Below, in pieces: positions 27,277 through 37,009 of a stretch of 64,000 nt of DNA. The number at the start of each line of letters is the position of its first letter. The stretch's first letter is position 1. The DNA comes from Vallitalea longa (lineage in GTDB: Bacteria; Bacillota; Clostridia; Lachnospirales; Vallitaleaceae), in NCBI RefSeq assembly GCF_027923465.1, contig NZ_BRLB01000004.1, forward strand, positions 124,001 through 188,000, given 5' to 3'. The notes beneath the pieces were generated by a model that saw nothing but the letters and a program-made list of their open reading frames with translations, was not told the DNA's origin and ran no database searches. The translations under genes were made by a program, and so were the position numbers.

Positions 27277-27981
27277 TTGAATGAAAGTCTTGTAGTTATA
27301 GTTAGGGGTATCATAGGATTTTTTTCTTTATTAATATTTACTAGGTTTCTTGGTAAACAACAAGTCAGTCAACTAACTTTATTTGAATATATATTGGGAA
27401 TTACCATAGGTTCAATGGCAGCTACATTAACTACTGATCTTAGTTCCGCTGCATGGCCTCATTGGATAGGTTTACTAGTATGGACTATCCTTGTATTTTT
27501 AGTTCAAGTCCTAACGCTTAAGTATCCTAGATTGTCAGAATATATCAATGGAAGACCGCAAGTTTTAATAGTGAATGGTAAGATACTTGAAAAAAACCTA
27601 AAAAAACTTAGATATAGTCTATATGATTTATTAGAGCAATTACGGATAAATAATATTTTTGATATCAGTCAAGTTGAATTTGCAGTCCTTGAAACTAATG
27701 GGAATCTGACAGTGCTTAAGAAGTCTCAATTTCAATCTTTGACGCCAAAAGATATGAATATCTCAACTAATTATGTAGGACTTAGTACTGAACTTATATA
27801 TAACGGAGTTGTTATGGGACATAATCTGAAAAAAGTCAGTCTGGATGAAAAATGGTTGGATAGTCAACTGAAAACTAGAGGAATCAAAAGCCCTCTTGAA
27901 GTATATTTGGCAATGTTAAATACTACAGGGGAATTGTATATTGATTTATACAAAGATCATTTAGATAATAGTATGGTATAA
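27277..27981 (+). CDS. DUF421 / YetF-family membrane protein
   Basis: 234 residues from the TTG at 27277; the upstream GTG at 27268 is part of the RBS AGAGGTG. Three N-terminal membrane helices (about 5-22, 31-55 and 64-82) carry the family sequence FTRFLGKQQVSQLTLFEYIL and GITIGSMAA, followed by the cytoplasmic DUF421 domain with ligand-like strands KYPRLSEYINGRPQVLI, SLYDLLEQLRINNIFDISQV and FAVLETNGNLTVLKK. The biochemical function of YetF/YdfS proteins is unknown; in Bacillus some are linked to sporulation. The DUF4363 gene follows 20 nt later, a pairing common in Firmicutes. Confidence 0.88.
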   Translation: MNESLVVIVRGIIGFFSLLIFTRFLGKQQVSQLTLFEYILGITIGSMAATLTTDLSSAAWPHWIGLLVWTILVFLVQVLTLKYPRLSEYINGRPQVLIVNGKILEKNLKKLRYSLYDLLEQLRINNIFDISQVEFAVLETNGNLTVLKKSQFQSLTPKDMNISTNYVGLSTELIYNGVVMGHNLKKVSLDEKWLDSQLKTRGIKSPLEVYLAMLNTTGELYIDLYKDHLDNSMV

Positions 27982-28001
27982 TACGAAAGGAAAGTAGTTG
28001 T

Positions 28002-28367
28002 ATGAAAAAGGCAATACTAATTATATTTACTGGTATAATTCTTGGGTTATTTATTTTGATAATGAATTCAGGCGAGTATCTTAAAAGACCTTTTGGTAAT
28101 AATGATGACGTAGACTTGATGTTGCAGAATCTAGAGAAAGATATTATTACTGATAATTGGGATAAAGGTATTAATGATATTGAGGAGCTAAAAGGAGCAT
28201 GGAATAAAGTGCTAAAAAGGATTCAATTTAGCGTGGAGAGAGATAATTTGATGGGTATTGATTTAAGTATTGCAAGACTTAACGGTTCAATACGAGGGAA
28301 AAATAAAGTTGAGTCTCTAATTGGATTTGAAGAACTCAAAAATTATTGGGATAATTTAGGAAAGTAG
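28002..28367 (+). CDS. DUF4363-family protein
   Basis: 121 residues: an N-terminal hydrophobic segment (AILIIFTGIILGLFILIMNS) acting as anchor or signal, then a helical domain with repeated Trp/Asp (DNWDKGINDIEELKGAWNKV, FEELKNYWDNLGK). This is the pattern of DUF4363, which is usually encoded beside DUF421 proteins as here. Function is unknown. RBS GAAAGGAAAG. It is followed after 10 nt by a methyltransferase gene, so all three probably share one transcript that ends at the hairpin at 29107. Confidence 0.75.
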   Translation: MKKAILIIFTGIILGLFILIMNSGEYLKRPFGNNDDVDLMLQNLEKDIITDNWDKGINDIEELKGAWNKVLKRIQFSVERDNLMGIDLSIARLNGSIRGKNKVESLIGFEELKNYWDNLGK

Positions 28368-28377
28368 TGTGATATGA

Positions 28378-29118
28378 ATGAAGTTTTATGAAAGTATTTC
28401 TCAGTCTTATGATAAAATATTTCCGCTGAAAGAGAGTATGGTTAAATATGTACTCAACAATATTGCTGACTGTGATAAATATAAATTACTTGATATAGGT
28501 TGTGCGACTGGTCATTTAGATGGGGCAATTGCAGAAAAAGGTATAGAAGTAGTTGGAATAGACCTTAACTCACAGATGATTGAATATGCAATAGATAATT
28601 ATAGATATAAAAATCTGAAATTCTATGTCATGGATATGTTGAAGATAAATAAAATATTTGAAACCGATAGCTATGATATGGTAACTTGTTTTGGAAACAC
28701 TTTAGTTCATTTAACAAATGAAAAAGAAATTTATCAAGCACTAAAAAGTATTAGGGACGTCATGAAAGATGAAGGGAAATTGTTGATACAAATATTGAAT
28801 TACAGATATATATTAGATAATTCTATAAAAGAACTTCCCATTATAGAAAATCAATTCATCAAATTTGAGAGATTCTATTCAGAGCAGATAAGAGACGAAA
28901 GGTTGATATTTGAAACCAGACTGACCATTAAGAAGACAGGTGAAGTCATATCAAATGAAATTTATCTTTATCCATTACTTAAGGAACAATTGATAGGTTA
29001 TCTACAAGATCTAGGGTTTGGAGATATTAAAGTATATAAGAATTTTGATAAAGAATCATATTCTTATAATCATTTACCTTTAATTGTTGAAGGAGTATTA
29101 AAGGAAAACTCTATTTAG
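28378..29118 (+). CDS. Class I SAM-dependent methyltransferase
   Basis: 246 residues with the Rossmann methyltransferase motifs: motif I LLDIGCATGHLDGAIAE, the acidic end of strand 2 in VVGIDLNSQMIEYA, VMDMLKINKI, and MVTCFGNTLVHLTN as motif IV, followed by MKDEGKLLIQILNY. The C-terminal part (TRLTIKKTGEVISNEIYLYP) is the strand-rich region of the methyltransferase-25/UbiE-like group. The substrate cannot be predicted. It overlaps functionally with nothing obvious nearby; its stop codon lies in the left arm of a terminator hairpin. Confidence 0.85.
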   Translation: MKFYESISQSYDKIFPLKESMVKYVLNNIADCDKYKLLDIGCATGHLDGAIAEKGIEVVGIDLNSQMIEYAIDNYRYKNLKFYVMDMLKINKIFETDSYDMVTCFGNTLVHLTNEKEIYQALKSIRDVMKDEGKLLIQILNYRYILDNSIKELPIIENQFIKFERFYSEQIRDERLIFETRLTIKKTGEVISNEIYLYPLLKEQLIGYLQDLGFGDIKVYKNFDKESYSYNHLPLIVEGVLKENSI

Positions 29119-29162
29119 GACAATATAAAATATTTATAGCTCCTAAACAGAGTTCTTCTTGG
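29107..29162 (+). terminator. Terminator overlapping the methyltransferase stop codon
   Basis: AACTCTATTTAGGA (29107-29120) pairs with TCCTAAACAGAGTT (29141-29154) at 13 of 14 positions, the exception being a possible G-U type pair, followed by a T-rich tract. Confidence 0.65.
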
Positions 29163-29176
29163 CTCAATAGAGATTT

Positions 29177-30625
29177 TTATTTGTTAGTAGCCTTATGTTT
29201 CTTTTTTTCATTATTCCTTTTTATTTCAATTATGGGTTTCCTGAATAATATATTAGATAGAGCTTTTCCATTAAATGGTATCAGAGGCCATGTGTAACGC
29301 ATACCGCTAAATGTTTTCGTCGTTCCTATGATTGTTAGGATTATTATCAATCCAGCAGCAAATCCATAAATATTGAATAATCCAGTTGATAACAATAGAA
29401 ATAGCCTGAACAGTCTGATGGCAAATGCGAATTCAATACTAGGAGAAGCGAATGTACATATACCTACAACTGCCATATACAAAATGGTCTCAGGTATAAA
29501 CCATCCCACATCAACAGCAAATTGACTCAGTATCAAACCACCTATTATACCAAGTGAAGTGGATAGAGTATTAGGAGTATGGATTGATGCAATTCGTAAC
29601 ATGTCAAGACCAATTTCTAATAGTACAAATTGAATGAATATTGGAATGTTGCCTACTTCTTCCGGACCTATGAATTTTAATGTTTCTGGTAAATAAGAGG
29701 GATTCAGTGCTAATAAAAGCCAAAGTGGTGATAATATTGTCGCAATAAATATAGCAAAAAATCTTATCCATCTTATATAAGTTCCAACTACAGGATTCTG
29801 ATAATAATCTTCAGAATGCTGTGTAAAATGAAAAAATGTGGTTGGAAGTAGAATGACGCTGGGTGATGTATCAACAATTATTGCAATATGTCCTTCAAGT
29901 AGATGAGCTGCAACCACGTCAGGTCTTTCTGTAAAACGGATCTGAGGAAGGGGATTATACCATTTTTTCTTAATCAAAAGTTCATCCAGTGATTTTTCTG
30001 CCATAATAAGCGATTCCACTTGAATTTTATCTATTTTTTTATTAATGTCATCAAGCAGATTTTTATCAACTAGATCAGCGATATAACCAACAGATACATC
30101 TGTTTTGGACCGTTTACCAACTGTCTTCATTTCAAATATCAATCTGGCATCTCTGACTCTTCTTCTTATTAAAGCAGTATTGAATATTATTGTTTCGACG
30201 AGACCATCCCTCGAACCTCTAGTGACTTTTTCTAGATCTGGTTCTTGAGGTCCTCTAGCAGGATAGGTTCTGGCATCAATTATTATACCTTCTGATTGGC
30301 CTTCTAATATAAGTCCTACAGCTCCTGCTAAAACTGAATTCTGCAGTACGTTATAATCAGTAAATGTCTCTACTTCAATGTAGCCGATATGGCTGGAAAT
30401 CCATTCTTTCAAGTTATATATTGAAGTTTCTTTTTTGGGGAGGTTCTGAAGATTATCAAGAAGCCAAAGCATAATATCATCTTTTGCAAAACCGTCAATA
30501 AAAATAAGATAACCTTCTGTATTGCCAAACGTTAAGTTCCTCCCAATAATATCAAAACTTTTTTTGATAGGTAGAAGTCTATTGATTTCCTCTATATTTT
30601 CAGAAAGGTTTTTTACTAATTCCAT
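29177..30625 (-). CDS. GerA-family spore germination protein, SpoVAF-like
   Basis: 482 residues of the GerA A-subunit family (inner membrane of the spore). The N-terminal soluble domain contains IIGRNLTFGNTEGYLIFIDG and the family motif GQSEGIIIDARTYPARGPQEPD; VRDARLIFEMKTVGKRSKT and PQIRFTERPDVVAAHLLEGH follow. Five or so hydrophobic helices cover about residues 285-450. The short N-terminus and the FIDGF-KD pattern resemble SpoVAF rather than a receptor such as GerAA, but no spoVA genes or B and C subunits flank it, so it may work with receptors encoded elsewhere. The tail is basic (NNEKKKHKATNK). RBS TAGGAGAT; the zinc-ribbon gene lies 9 nt upstream. Confidence 0.88.
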   Translation of the reverse strand: MELVKNLSENIEEINRLLPIKKSFDIIGRNLTFGNTEGYLIFIDGFAKDDIMLWLLDNLQNLPKKETSIYNLKEWISSHIGYIEVETFTDYNVLQNSVLAGAVGLILEGQSEGIIIDARTYPARGPQEPDLEKVTRGSRDGLVETIIFNTALIRRRVRDARLIFEMKTVGKRSKTDVSVGYIADLVDKNLLDDINKKIDKIQVESLIMAEKSLDELLIKKKWYNPLPQIRFTERPDVVAAHLLEGHIAIIVDTSPSVILLPTTFFHFTQHSEDYYQNPVVGTYIRWIRFFAIFIATILSPLWLLLALNPSYLPETLKFIGPEEVGNIPIFIQFVLLEIGLDMLRIASIHTPNTLSTSLGIIGGLILSQFAVDVGWFIPETILYMAVVGICTFASPSIEFAFAIRLFRLFLLLSTGLFNIYGFAAGLIIILTIIGTTKTFSGMRYTWPLIPFNGKALSNILFRKPIIEIKRNNEKKKHKATNK

Positions 30626-30634
30626 ATTAATCTC

Positions 30635-30931
30635 CTATCCTAAAAATTCTGGTTTATCAGTATGGTCAGAACGTATTGCTTTTTGAAGTATTGTAAAATC
30701 GAATTGGTCTTTATTAAGATTGAAGTCACATGGAAACTTGGTTTTGCAATTTTCACATTCAATATATTGGAATGAATCTCCATTTTCTCTGTCATCGAAT
30801 TCAAAAGATAAATTATCATTATCAAGAATGTTATTGCCTATTTTGTATGAATAAGTGTATGTGGCTTGATGTTTAGCTACGAACTTATCACAATTACATA
30901 TGGGACAACGTAAAGAATTATTTAGATCCAC
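30635..30931 (-). CDS. Zinc-ribbon hypothetical protein
   Basis: About 98 residues from the GTG at 30931; another GTG at 30940 is possible but overlaps the RBS AGGAAG. Two CxxC pairs, CPICNC near the N-terminus and CENCKTKFPC about 50 residues later, should bind zinc, and the loop between is acidic (DNDNLSFEFDDRENGD). I know no family. It is 9 nt upstream of the GerA-family gene and likely co-transcribed, so a sporulation or germination role is possible (inference). Confidence 0.65.
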   Translation of the reverse strand: MDLNNSLRCPICNCDKFVAKHQATYTYSYKIGNNILDNDNLSFEFDDRENGDSFQYIECENCKTKFPCDFNLNKDQFDFTILQKAIRSDHTDKPEFLG

Positions 30932-31134
30932 CTTAATCACTTCCTAAAGTTAGTATTATATAATAAGTATTACCATTTTTTTATTATATATGTTGTTTTA
31001 ATAAAAATGATATGATGACAAAATAAAACAAAAAATGGACAAATATAAACAAGAATTTATTAAAAGATTAGTATAATATTATATTAAATTAATTGTATCT
31101 TCATATGATACATATTTGAGGAGGATTCTATAAC

Positions 31135-33528
31135 ATGAAAAACAAAAAATGGACTGTGTATATTATACATCATTCACACACAGATATAGGCTATACTGAT
31201 TTGCAAGAAAGAATCATTTATACTCATGTTGATTATATTAGAACCGCAATAAAAACTATTAAAGAAGGCTATAAAAACGGAACAATTGATAAGGATTTCA
31301 AATGGAATTGTGAAACATATTATTGTGTAGAAAGATTTTTAGAAGAAGCTACGGAACAAGAAAAAAAAGATTTTTATGATTTAATAAAATCTAATAATAT
31401 TGGATTATCCGCTACGTATCTTAACTTTAATGATTTAGTTGATAAGAAAGTACTTAATAAAAGAACTAAAGAGATGGTTGATAATTTTAAAGAACAGGGT
31501 ATAAATGTTCAAGTAGCTATGAATGCAGATGTGAATGGAATTTCACTAGGAACATTTGATGTATTGCTAGATAATAATATTGAATTTTTATTTACTAATA
31601 TTCATACACATCATGGAATGTATCCTCTTTATCAAAATCAAAAACCGTATTATTGGGAAAATAAAGAAGGTAAAAGATTATTGGTATTTAGTGGTGAGCA
31701 CTATAACCTAGGTAATGCATTAGGTATAATCTATAACAAAAACATTAATTTCATGACAGAAAATTATTTTGGCAATAAACAGCTTGAAAATCATATTGAT
31801 ACTCTTAAACTGAATATAGATAATTATCTGGATCAATGTTCTGGAAATGGGTATGAGTATGATTTCATTCCTACATGTGTGTCGGGGGTATTTAGTGATA
31901 ATGCACCACCAAATACGGATATCATTAGAACAATCAAGGCTTTTAATGAAGTGTACGGTGATGAGATCAGATTAGAAATGGTAACTGTTCAAGAATTCTA
32001 TAATAAAATTAAAGACCAAGTAAAAGATGCACCAGTATATACTGGAGATTTAACGGATTGGTGGGCAAATGGAGTAGGTAGTACTCCCTATGCAGTAAAA
32101 CATTATAAAGAAGCTCAGAGGATGTATCATTTATGCGATAGATTAGATGAAAATGGTGAGTTATGTAAAGAAGAATTAGTAAGAGAAGCAGAAGATAATA
32201 TGTTACTGTATGCTGAACATACTTGGGGACATTCTTCTACAATTACTAATCCTTATGATACTATGGTTCAGAATTTAGACATCAGAAATATAAGTTATGC
32301 ATCTAAAGCCCATGAAGCTTCAGCCAAAAATCTTAATCAGATTATGCATAAAAAAGGTGATAAACTTCGTTATTATGATTTGAACGGTAAGGTTAAAGCA
32401 ATTAATCCATCCAATAGAAAATGTAGAAGTGTTGTAGAATTCTACATAGAAGTATGGAAATATGAAGGAGTAAAAGTTATCTGTGAATCAACCAGTCAGG
32501 AAATGGAAGCTCAGATATCTTCACATCCAAGAGGTGTTTTAATCAGTTTTGTAGATAATTTTGAAGCTAATGAAGTAAAAATCTATAGCTATGAAGAAGT
32601 ACTTCAGAAAAAAGAAGTAGTCAATACAAGAGTAGCGTATGTTGGAGCAGAAAGAGTAAAAGATATCGTTAATGATTATGACACAGTAAGCTATAAGTTA
32701 CCTAATGAGATAGAAAATGATTATTTCAAGATATCTTATGAAATAGGTAAAGGAGTAACTTCTTTTTATAACAAGATTGAGCAAATAGAAATGTTAAAAG
32801 AAGGAGACAGTGCATTCTTTACTCCTATCTATGAGAAAACGCCAGTTAAAATAGATGTATATGAAGATAGAAGACTTTTAGGTAGAAACATAAGAGGATT
32901 GAATGCTGAAAAATATATTGGAAAATTAATTGATATCAAAATTATTGATAATGGTGCAGTTTTCACCACAATTGAACTTGTTTATGAATTAGAAGGTACT
33001 TATTTTAGTTCAGTGGTTATTAAACTATATAATACATTACCTAAATTAGACTTTAAATATAAAATAGCTAAAACATTATCTACTGATATTGAAAGTATTT
33101 ACCTTCCACTAACATTAAATAATCATAATGCCACAATGTATATTGATAAGAGTGATGCTATTATGAGACCGGGTATTGATCAGATACCAGGTACATGTAT
33201 GGAATATTATCTTGTAGATAATGGATTAATATATGAATCTGAAGATAATATTATTTTGATTCAAACTAAAGACACACCTCTTATCTATATGGGAGAATTA
33301 AAACATCATCCAATAGTTCTTTGTGATAATAAGGAAGAGAACAATAAAAGAGATGTGTACTCATGGATTATGAATAATACATGGGAGACAAATTTTAAAA
33401 TGGACTTATCAGGGATAACAGAATATTGTTACACTCTTTATCTTATTGAAACAAGTAATTCTCAAGAAAGCTTTAATAGAATGAAAGATGAAAGTTATGG
33501 AATAATCACTTTTATGATTAATGATTAA
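31135..33528 (+). CDS. Glycoside hydrolase family 38-like protein (alpha-mannosidase-type)
   Basis: 797 residues, cytoplasmic (no signal peptide). The N-terminal barrel shows the GH38-type metal site and opening VYIIHHSHTDIGYTDLQ, KWNCETYYCVERFL, and VAMNADVNGISLG, where the aspartate would be the nucleophile, then THHGMYPLYQNQKPYYW and AEHTWGHSSTI. The C-terminal two-thirds contain beta-rich domains as in alpha-mannosidases. The sequence looks closer to a poorly characterised GH38-related group than to classic mannosidases, so the sugar is uncertain. RBS GAGGAGG. It is apparently monocistronic; no sugar transporter lies beside it. Confidence 0.75.
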   Translation: MKNKKWTVYIIHHSHTDIGYTDLQERIIYTHVDYIRTAIKTIKEGYKNGTIDKDFKWNCETYYCVERFLEEATEQEKKDFYDLIKSNNIGLSATYLNFNDLVDKKVLNKRTKEMVDNFKEQGINVQVAMNADVNGISLGTFDVLLDNNIEFLFTNIHTHHGMYPLYQNQKPYYWENKEGKRLLVFSGEHYNLGNALGIIYNKNINFMTENYFGNKQLENHIDTLKLNIDNYLDQCSGNGYEYDFIPTCVSGVFSDNAPPNTDIIRTIKAFNEVYGDEIRLEMVTVQEFYNKIKDQVKDAPVYTGDLTDWWANGVGSTPYAVKHYKEAQRMYHLCDRLDENGELCKEELVREAEDNMLLYAEHTWGHSSTITNPYDTMVQNLDIRNISYASKAHEASAKNLNQIMHKKGDKLRYYDLNGKVKAINPSNRKCRSVVEFYIEVWKYEGVKVICESTSQEMEAQISSHPRGVLISFVDNFEANEVKIYSYEEVLQKKEVVNTRVAYVGAERVKDIVNDYDTVSYKLPNEIENDYFKISYEIGKGVTSFYNKIEQIEMLKEGDSAFFTPIYEKTPVKIDVYEDRRLLGRNIRGLNAEKYIGKLIDIKIIDNGAVFTTIELVYELEGTYFSSVVIKLYNTLPKLDFKYKIAKTLSTDIESIYLPLTLNNHNATMYIDKSDAIMRPGIDQIPGTCMEYYLVDNGLIYESEDNIILIQTKDTPLIYMGELKHHPIVLCDNKEENNKRDVYSWIMNNTWETNFKMDLSGITEYCYTLYLIETSNSQESFNRMKDESYGIITFMIND

Positions 33529-33578
33529 ATGGTTAATATGTTTTTATTAATATTTCTAAATATATTTAGCAAAAACAC

Positions 33579-33607
33579 TTGAAATATTTTAGATAATACA
33601 TTAATAT
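33579..33607 (+). promoter_or_regulatory. sigma-A promoter of the gcv operon
   Basis: TTGAAA (33579-33584), 17 nt, TAATAT (33602-33607), about 85 nt before the first glycine aptamer. Confidence 0.7.
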
Positions 33608-33700
33608 GAAACTATAAAATAATGAGTAGCAATTTAACCCATTATTATGTATATTAGTATATATTAACATAGTATAATTGAATATCTGGTCCTATATGAA

Positions 33701-33885
33701 AATTACGAGAGAGGCCATTATGAGGCGCCGAAGAAGCAACATAGAAATTAGCCATATTTCTATAGAATCTTTCAGGCAAAAGGATCGTAATTGGATAGGA
33801 ATTCTGGAAAGCTTTTATAGCACCGAAGGAGCAATATCTATTATGATAGAATCTCTCAGGTAAATATACAGGATAAGACGGCATA
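33701..33885 (+). promoter_or_regulatory. Tandem glycine riboswitch
   Basis: Two aptamers in series. Aptamer 1 is closed by AATTACGA/TCGTAATT (33701-33708 with 33785-33792) and contains the hallmark GCCGAAGAAGCAA and CTTTCAGGCAAAAGGA. Aptamer 2 (33793-33880) contains ACCGAAGGAGCAA and ATCTCTCAGGTAAA. It precedes gcvT, the classical setting, where glycine binding turns the operon on. Confidence 0.95.
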
Positions 33886-33915
33886 ATATTAAAGTGCTTT
33901 CTTATCCTTTTATTA
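33871..33915 (+). terminator. Riboswitch-controlled terminator before gcvT
   Basis: GGATAAGA (33871-33878), at the end of aptamer 2, pairs with TCTTATCC (33900-33907), followed by TTTTATTAT. GGATAGGA at 33793-33800 could pair with the same right arm, suggesting a switch between two states. Confidence 0.7.
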
Positions 33916-34060
33916 TATAAGGAAAGTTGTTTCTTGCTTTCCTTCCAGTCTAGGGAATTGTGTTAAATAATAAATTGGATATTAGAGACATGATTTCCTA
34001 GACTTATTATTATGTGTCTATATACTAATATAGCTTTGATTAAAAAAGGGAGGTTTACAC

Positions 34061-35167
34061 ATGGAACAAATTAAAAGAACAGCCTTATATGATATTCATA
34101 AGAAATATAATGGCAATATGGTAGATTTTGCTGGTTTTGAACTTCCATTATATTATGAGAACATTCTAGATGAACATAAAGCTGTTAGAACTAATGCAGG
34201 AATGTTTGATGTAAGTCATATGGGTGAAGTAGCAATTAAAGGAGAAGATGCCGAAAAGTACATACAAAATTTAGTTACCAACAATATAGAAGTAATTTCT
34301 GAGTATGGTGTCATGTATACACTTATGTGTTATGAAGATGGCGGTGTTGTCGATGATTTGTTAGTGTATAAATACAACAGTAAAGATTATTTACTTGTTA
34401 TTAATGCAAGTAATATAGAACAAGATTTCAATTGGATGATAGAACAAAAAGGTAATTATGATGTAGATATCAATAATATAAGTGACAATGTAGCAGAAGT
34501 AGCATTACAAGGACCAAAGGCCCAAATGATACTTCAGAAATTGACAGAAACTGATCTATCCAATATTAAATTTTTTACATTCGATGACAATGTCATGGTT
34601 GATAATAAAAAATGTCTTGTGTCAAGAACTGGTTATACAGGAGAAGATGGTTTTGAAATATATACTTCTCTCGATAATATTGCTGATATATGGGAAGTAA
34701 TAATGAAGACTGGAAAGGATGAGGGATTAAAACCTGCTGGTCTGGGATCAAGAGATACTCTTAGATTCGAAGTAGCTCTACCACTATATGGTAATGAAAT
34801 TGATAAGGATATCACGCCTCTTGAAGCTTCTCTAGGCTATTTTGTTAAGCTTGATACTGATTTTGTTGGAAAAGAAGTTTTGGCTAGACAAAAAGAACAA
34901 GGTCTATCAAGAAAACTGATTGGTATCGAGTTGATTGGAAAAGGTATCGCAAGACATGGTTACGATATATTATCTAACGAAGGTGAAAAGATAGGATTTA
35001 TTACAACAGGATATCAATCACCATCAGTTGGCAAATCTGTAGCTCTTGGCATAGTTGATATTGATTACACTAAAATGGGAACAGAAATTAAAGTACAGAT
35101 CAGAAAAAAACAAGTTTCAGCAAAAGTAGTGAGCAAGAAATTCTATAAAAAGAATTATTCAAAATAA
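34061..35167 (+). CDS. gcvT: Glycine cleavage system T protein (aminomethyltransferase)
   Basis: 368 residues, the normal size. Transfers the methylene carbon from the aminomethyl-lipoyl H protein to tetrahydrofolate and releases ammonia. Seen are FAGFELPLYY, GMFDVSHMGEV, the folate-site region RTGYTGEDGFEIY, GLGSRDTLRFE and the C-terminal barrel TTGYQSPSVGKSVALG. First gene of gcvT-gcvH-gcvPA-gcvPB-lpd. RBS GGGAGG. Expression depends on the glycine riboswitch upstream. Confidence 0.96.
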   Translation: MEQIKRTALYDIHKKYNGNMVDFAGFELPLYYENILDEHKAVRTNAGMFDVSHMGEVAIKGEDAEKYIQNLVTNNIEVISEYGVMYTLMCYEDGGVVDDLLVYKYNSKDYLLVINASNIEQDFNWMIEQKGNYDVDINNISDNVAEVALQGPKAQMILQKLTETDLSNIKFFTFDDNVMVDNKKCLVSRTGYTGEDGFEIYTSLDNIADIWEVIMKTGKDEGLKPAGLGSRDTLRFEVALPLYGNEIDKDITPLEASLGYFVKLDTDFVGKEVLARQKEQGLSRKLIGIELIGKGIARHGYDILSNEGEKIGFITTGYQSPSVGKSVALGIVDIDYTKMGTEIKVQIRKKQVSAKVVSKKFYKKNYSK

Positions 35168-35266
35168 GGTTAAATAACTTGGTTTATTACTAATAAATAT
35201 GCCTTTAAACACAGGTTGAAAAATTATCATATTATTTGAAAATAATAAATTATAGGAGGAATTACA

Positions 35267-35644
35267 ATGAAAATAATGGAGGAATACTTTTACACAAAAA
35301 ATCATGAATGGGTTAAGGTTGAAGATGATACAGCTCTAATAGGTGTAACTGATTATGCTCAACATGCTATGGGTCAGATAGTTTATGTTGAACTACCAGA
35401 AGTTGATGATGAATTCAACCAAGAAGATGCATTTAGTGTAGTTGAATCTGTAAAAGCAGCTTCGGATATCTATATGCCTGCAAGTGGAAGTGTGCTTGAG
35501 GTGAATGAAGATCTAGAAGACGAACCAGAATTGATAAATGAAGATCCATATACTAATTATATTTGTAAAATTAAATTAAGTGATAAAACAGAGATAAATA
35601 ATCTTATGAATTCAAAAGAATACAGTAGCTTTTGCGATAAGTAA
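35267..35644 (+). CDS. gcvH: Glycine cleavage system H protein (lipoyl carrier)
   Basis: 125-residue lipoyl-domain protein that shuttles the aminomethyl group between P, T and L proteins. KNHEWVKVEDDTALIGVTDY opens the fold, and the lipoylation lysine is in VESVKAASDIYMPASG. AGGAGG lies 7 nt before the ATG at 35267; a second in-frame ATG three codons later is possible. It lies 99 nt after gcvT in the same operon and 21 nt before gcvPA. Confidence 0.96.
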   Translation: MKIMEEYFYTKNHEWVKVEDDTALIGVTDYAQHAMGQIVYVELPEVDDEFNQEDAFSVVESVKAASDIYMPASGSVLEVNEDLEDEPELINEDPYTNYICKIKLSDKTEINNLMNSKEYSSFCDK

Positions 35645-35665
35645 TCAATTAAGGGGGTACACCGA

Positions 35666-37009
35666 ATGTTTCCATATTTACCACACACAGATGAAGATAT
35701 TAACAATATGTTAGATGTTATAGGGCTTCGTAGTATAGATGATCTGTTTAGTGACATTCCAGAAGACATTAGATTAAAAGAATTACTCAAGATCAATAAT
35801 CCAATGAGTGAATTAGAAGTAAGTAAGTATATGAATAATATCGCTAAGAAAAATAAAAGTACTGATGAATTAGTTTGTTTCCTTGGAGCGGGTGCATACG
35901 ATCATTATATTCCATCAATTATCAAGCATATAACATCTCGTTCTGAATTCTATACATCTTATACACCATATCAGGCTGAAATTAGTCAAGGTACATTACA
36001 AGCTATATTCGAATATCAAAGTATGATATGTGAATTGACAGGTATGGATGTTTCTAATGCTTCGTTATACGATGGTTCTACCGCTACAGCAGAAGGAGCA
36101 TTTATGGCTTGTGCAAGCACTAGGCGAAATAAAGTAGCTGTATCTAGAACTGTAAGTCCAGGAACAAGAAAAGTACTTGAGACTTATACAAAATACAAAG
36201 GAATAGAACTTATTGAAATTGAAGAAAAAGATGGGGTTACAGATGTAGATGATTTAAGGGAAAAAATGAACAAAGAAGTGGCATGTGTAATTATTCAAAA
36301 TCCCAACTTTTTTGGAATAATAGAAGATGTAAGTAAAGTAGAAAAGATTACACATGAATCGAAAGGATTATTAATGGTAAATGCTGAACCCATATCACTA
36401 GCTGTTCTAAAAAGTCCAGGTGAATATGGTGCTGATATAGTAGTGGGTGAAGGTCAGAGCCTAGGAAATCCATTGAACTTTGGAGGACCTTATCTAGGAT
36501 TTATTTCGTGTACTAAGAAATTAATGAGAAAACTTCCTGGAAGAATAGTAGGAGAAACTGAAGATGTAGATGGAAAAAGAGGATTCGTATTAACCCTTCA
36601 AGCTAGAGAACAGCATATTAGACGTGACAAAGCAACTTCCAATATTACATCGAATCAAGGTTTGAATGCACTAACAGCAGCAATTTATCTTAGTGCACTA
36701 GGAAAAGAAGGATTGAAAGAAGTAGCTAATCAATGCCTTCAAAAAGCTCATTATGCAGCTGATTCATTATGTAAAACCAATAAATATGAACTTAGATTCA
36801 ATAAACCATTTTTCATGGAATTTGTAGTGAAAAGCAGTATAGAGCCAGAAAAGGTTAATGAAGAACTTTTACATAAAAATATTTTAGGTGGATATGAAAT
36901 CGGTAAGGATTATGATAAATACAAAGATGATATATTAGTCTGTGTAACAGAAAAAAGAACAAAAGGGGAAATCGATAATCTAGTAAGCATAATGGAGGGG
37001 ATAGAATGA
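35666..37009 (+). CDS. gcvPA: Glycine dehydrogenase (decarboxylating) subunit 1
   Basis: 447 residues: the N-terminal half of the split P protein, as in most Firmicutes. It starts with [19 protein letters not shown] and contains [34 protein letters not shown] and [15 protein letters not shown], all hallmarks of the subunit. It forms a heterotetramer with GcvPB; the PLP lysine is in the partner. Ends in an ATGA overlap with gcvPB, so translation is coupled. Confidence 0.96.
   Translation: MFPYLPHTDEDINNMLDVIGLRSIDDLFSDIPEDIRLKELLKINNPMSELEVSKYMNNIAKKNKSTDELVCFLGAGAYDHYIPSIIKHITSRSEFYTSYTPYQAEISQGTLQAIFEYQSMICELTGMDVSNASLYDGSTATAEGAFMACASTRRNKVAVSRTVSPGTRKVLETYTKYKGIELIEIEEKDGVTDVDDLREKMNKEVACVIIQNPNFFGIIEDVSKVEKITHESKGLLMVNAEPISLAVLKSPGEYGADIVVGEGQSLGNPLNFGGPYLGFISCTKKLMRKLPGRIVGETEDVDGKRGFVLTLQAREQHIRRDKATSNITSNQGLNALTAAIYLSALGKEGLKEVANQCLQKAHYAADSLCKTNKYELRFNKPFFMEFVVKSSIEPEKVNEELLHKNILGGYEIGKDYDKYKDDILVCVTEKRTKGEIDNLVSIMEGIE

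Noticed and set aside
33654-33884. Minus-strand 76-codon frame with an internal repeat (LPERFY twice)
   Set aside because: The repeat arises because the frame lies across the two aptamers of the glycine riboswitch; there is no ribosome binding site.
33955-34016. Inverted repeat AGTCTAGGGAA / TTTCCTAGACT upstream of gcvT
   Set aside because: Arms of about 10 bp with a mismatch and a long spacer in AT-rich leader DNA; not strong enough to call an element beside the clear riboswitch and terminator.
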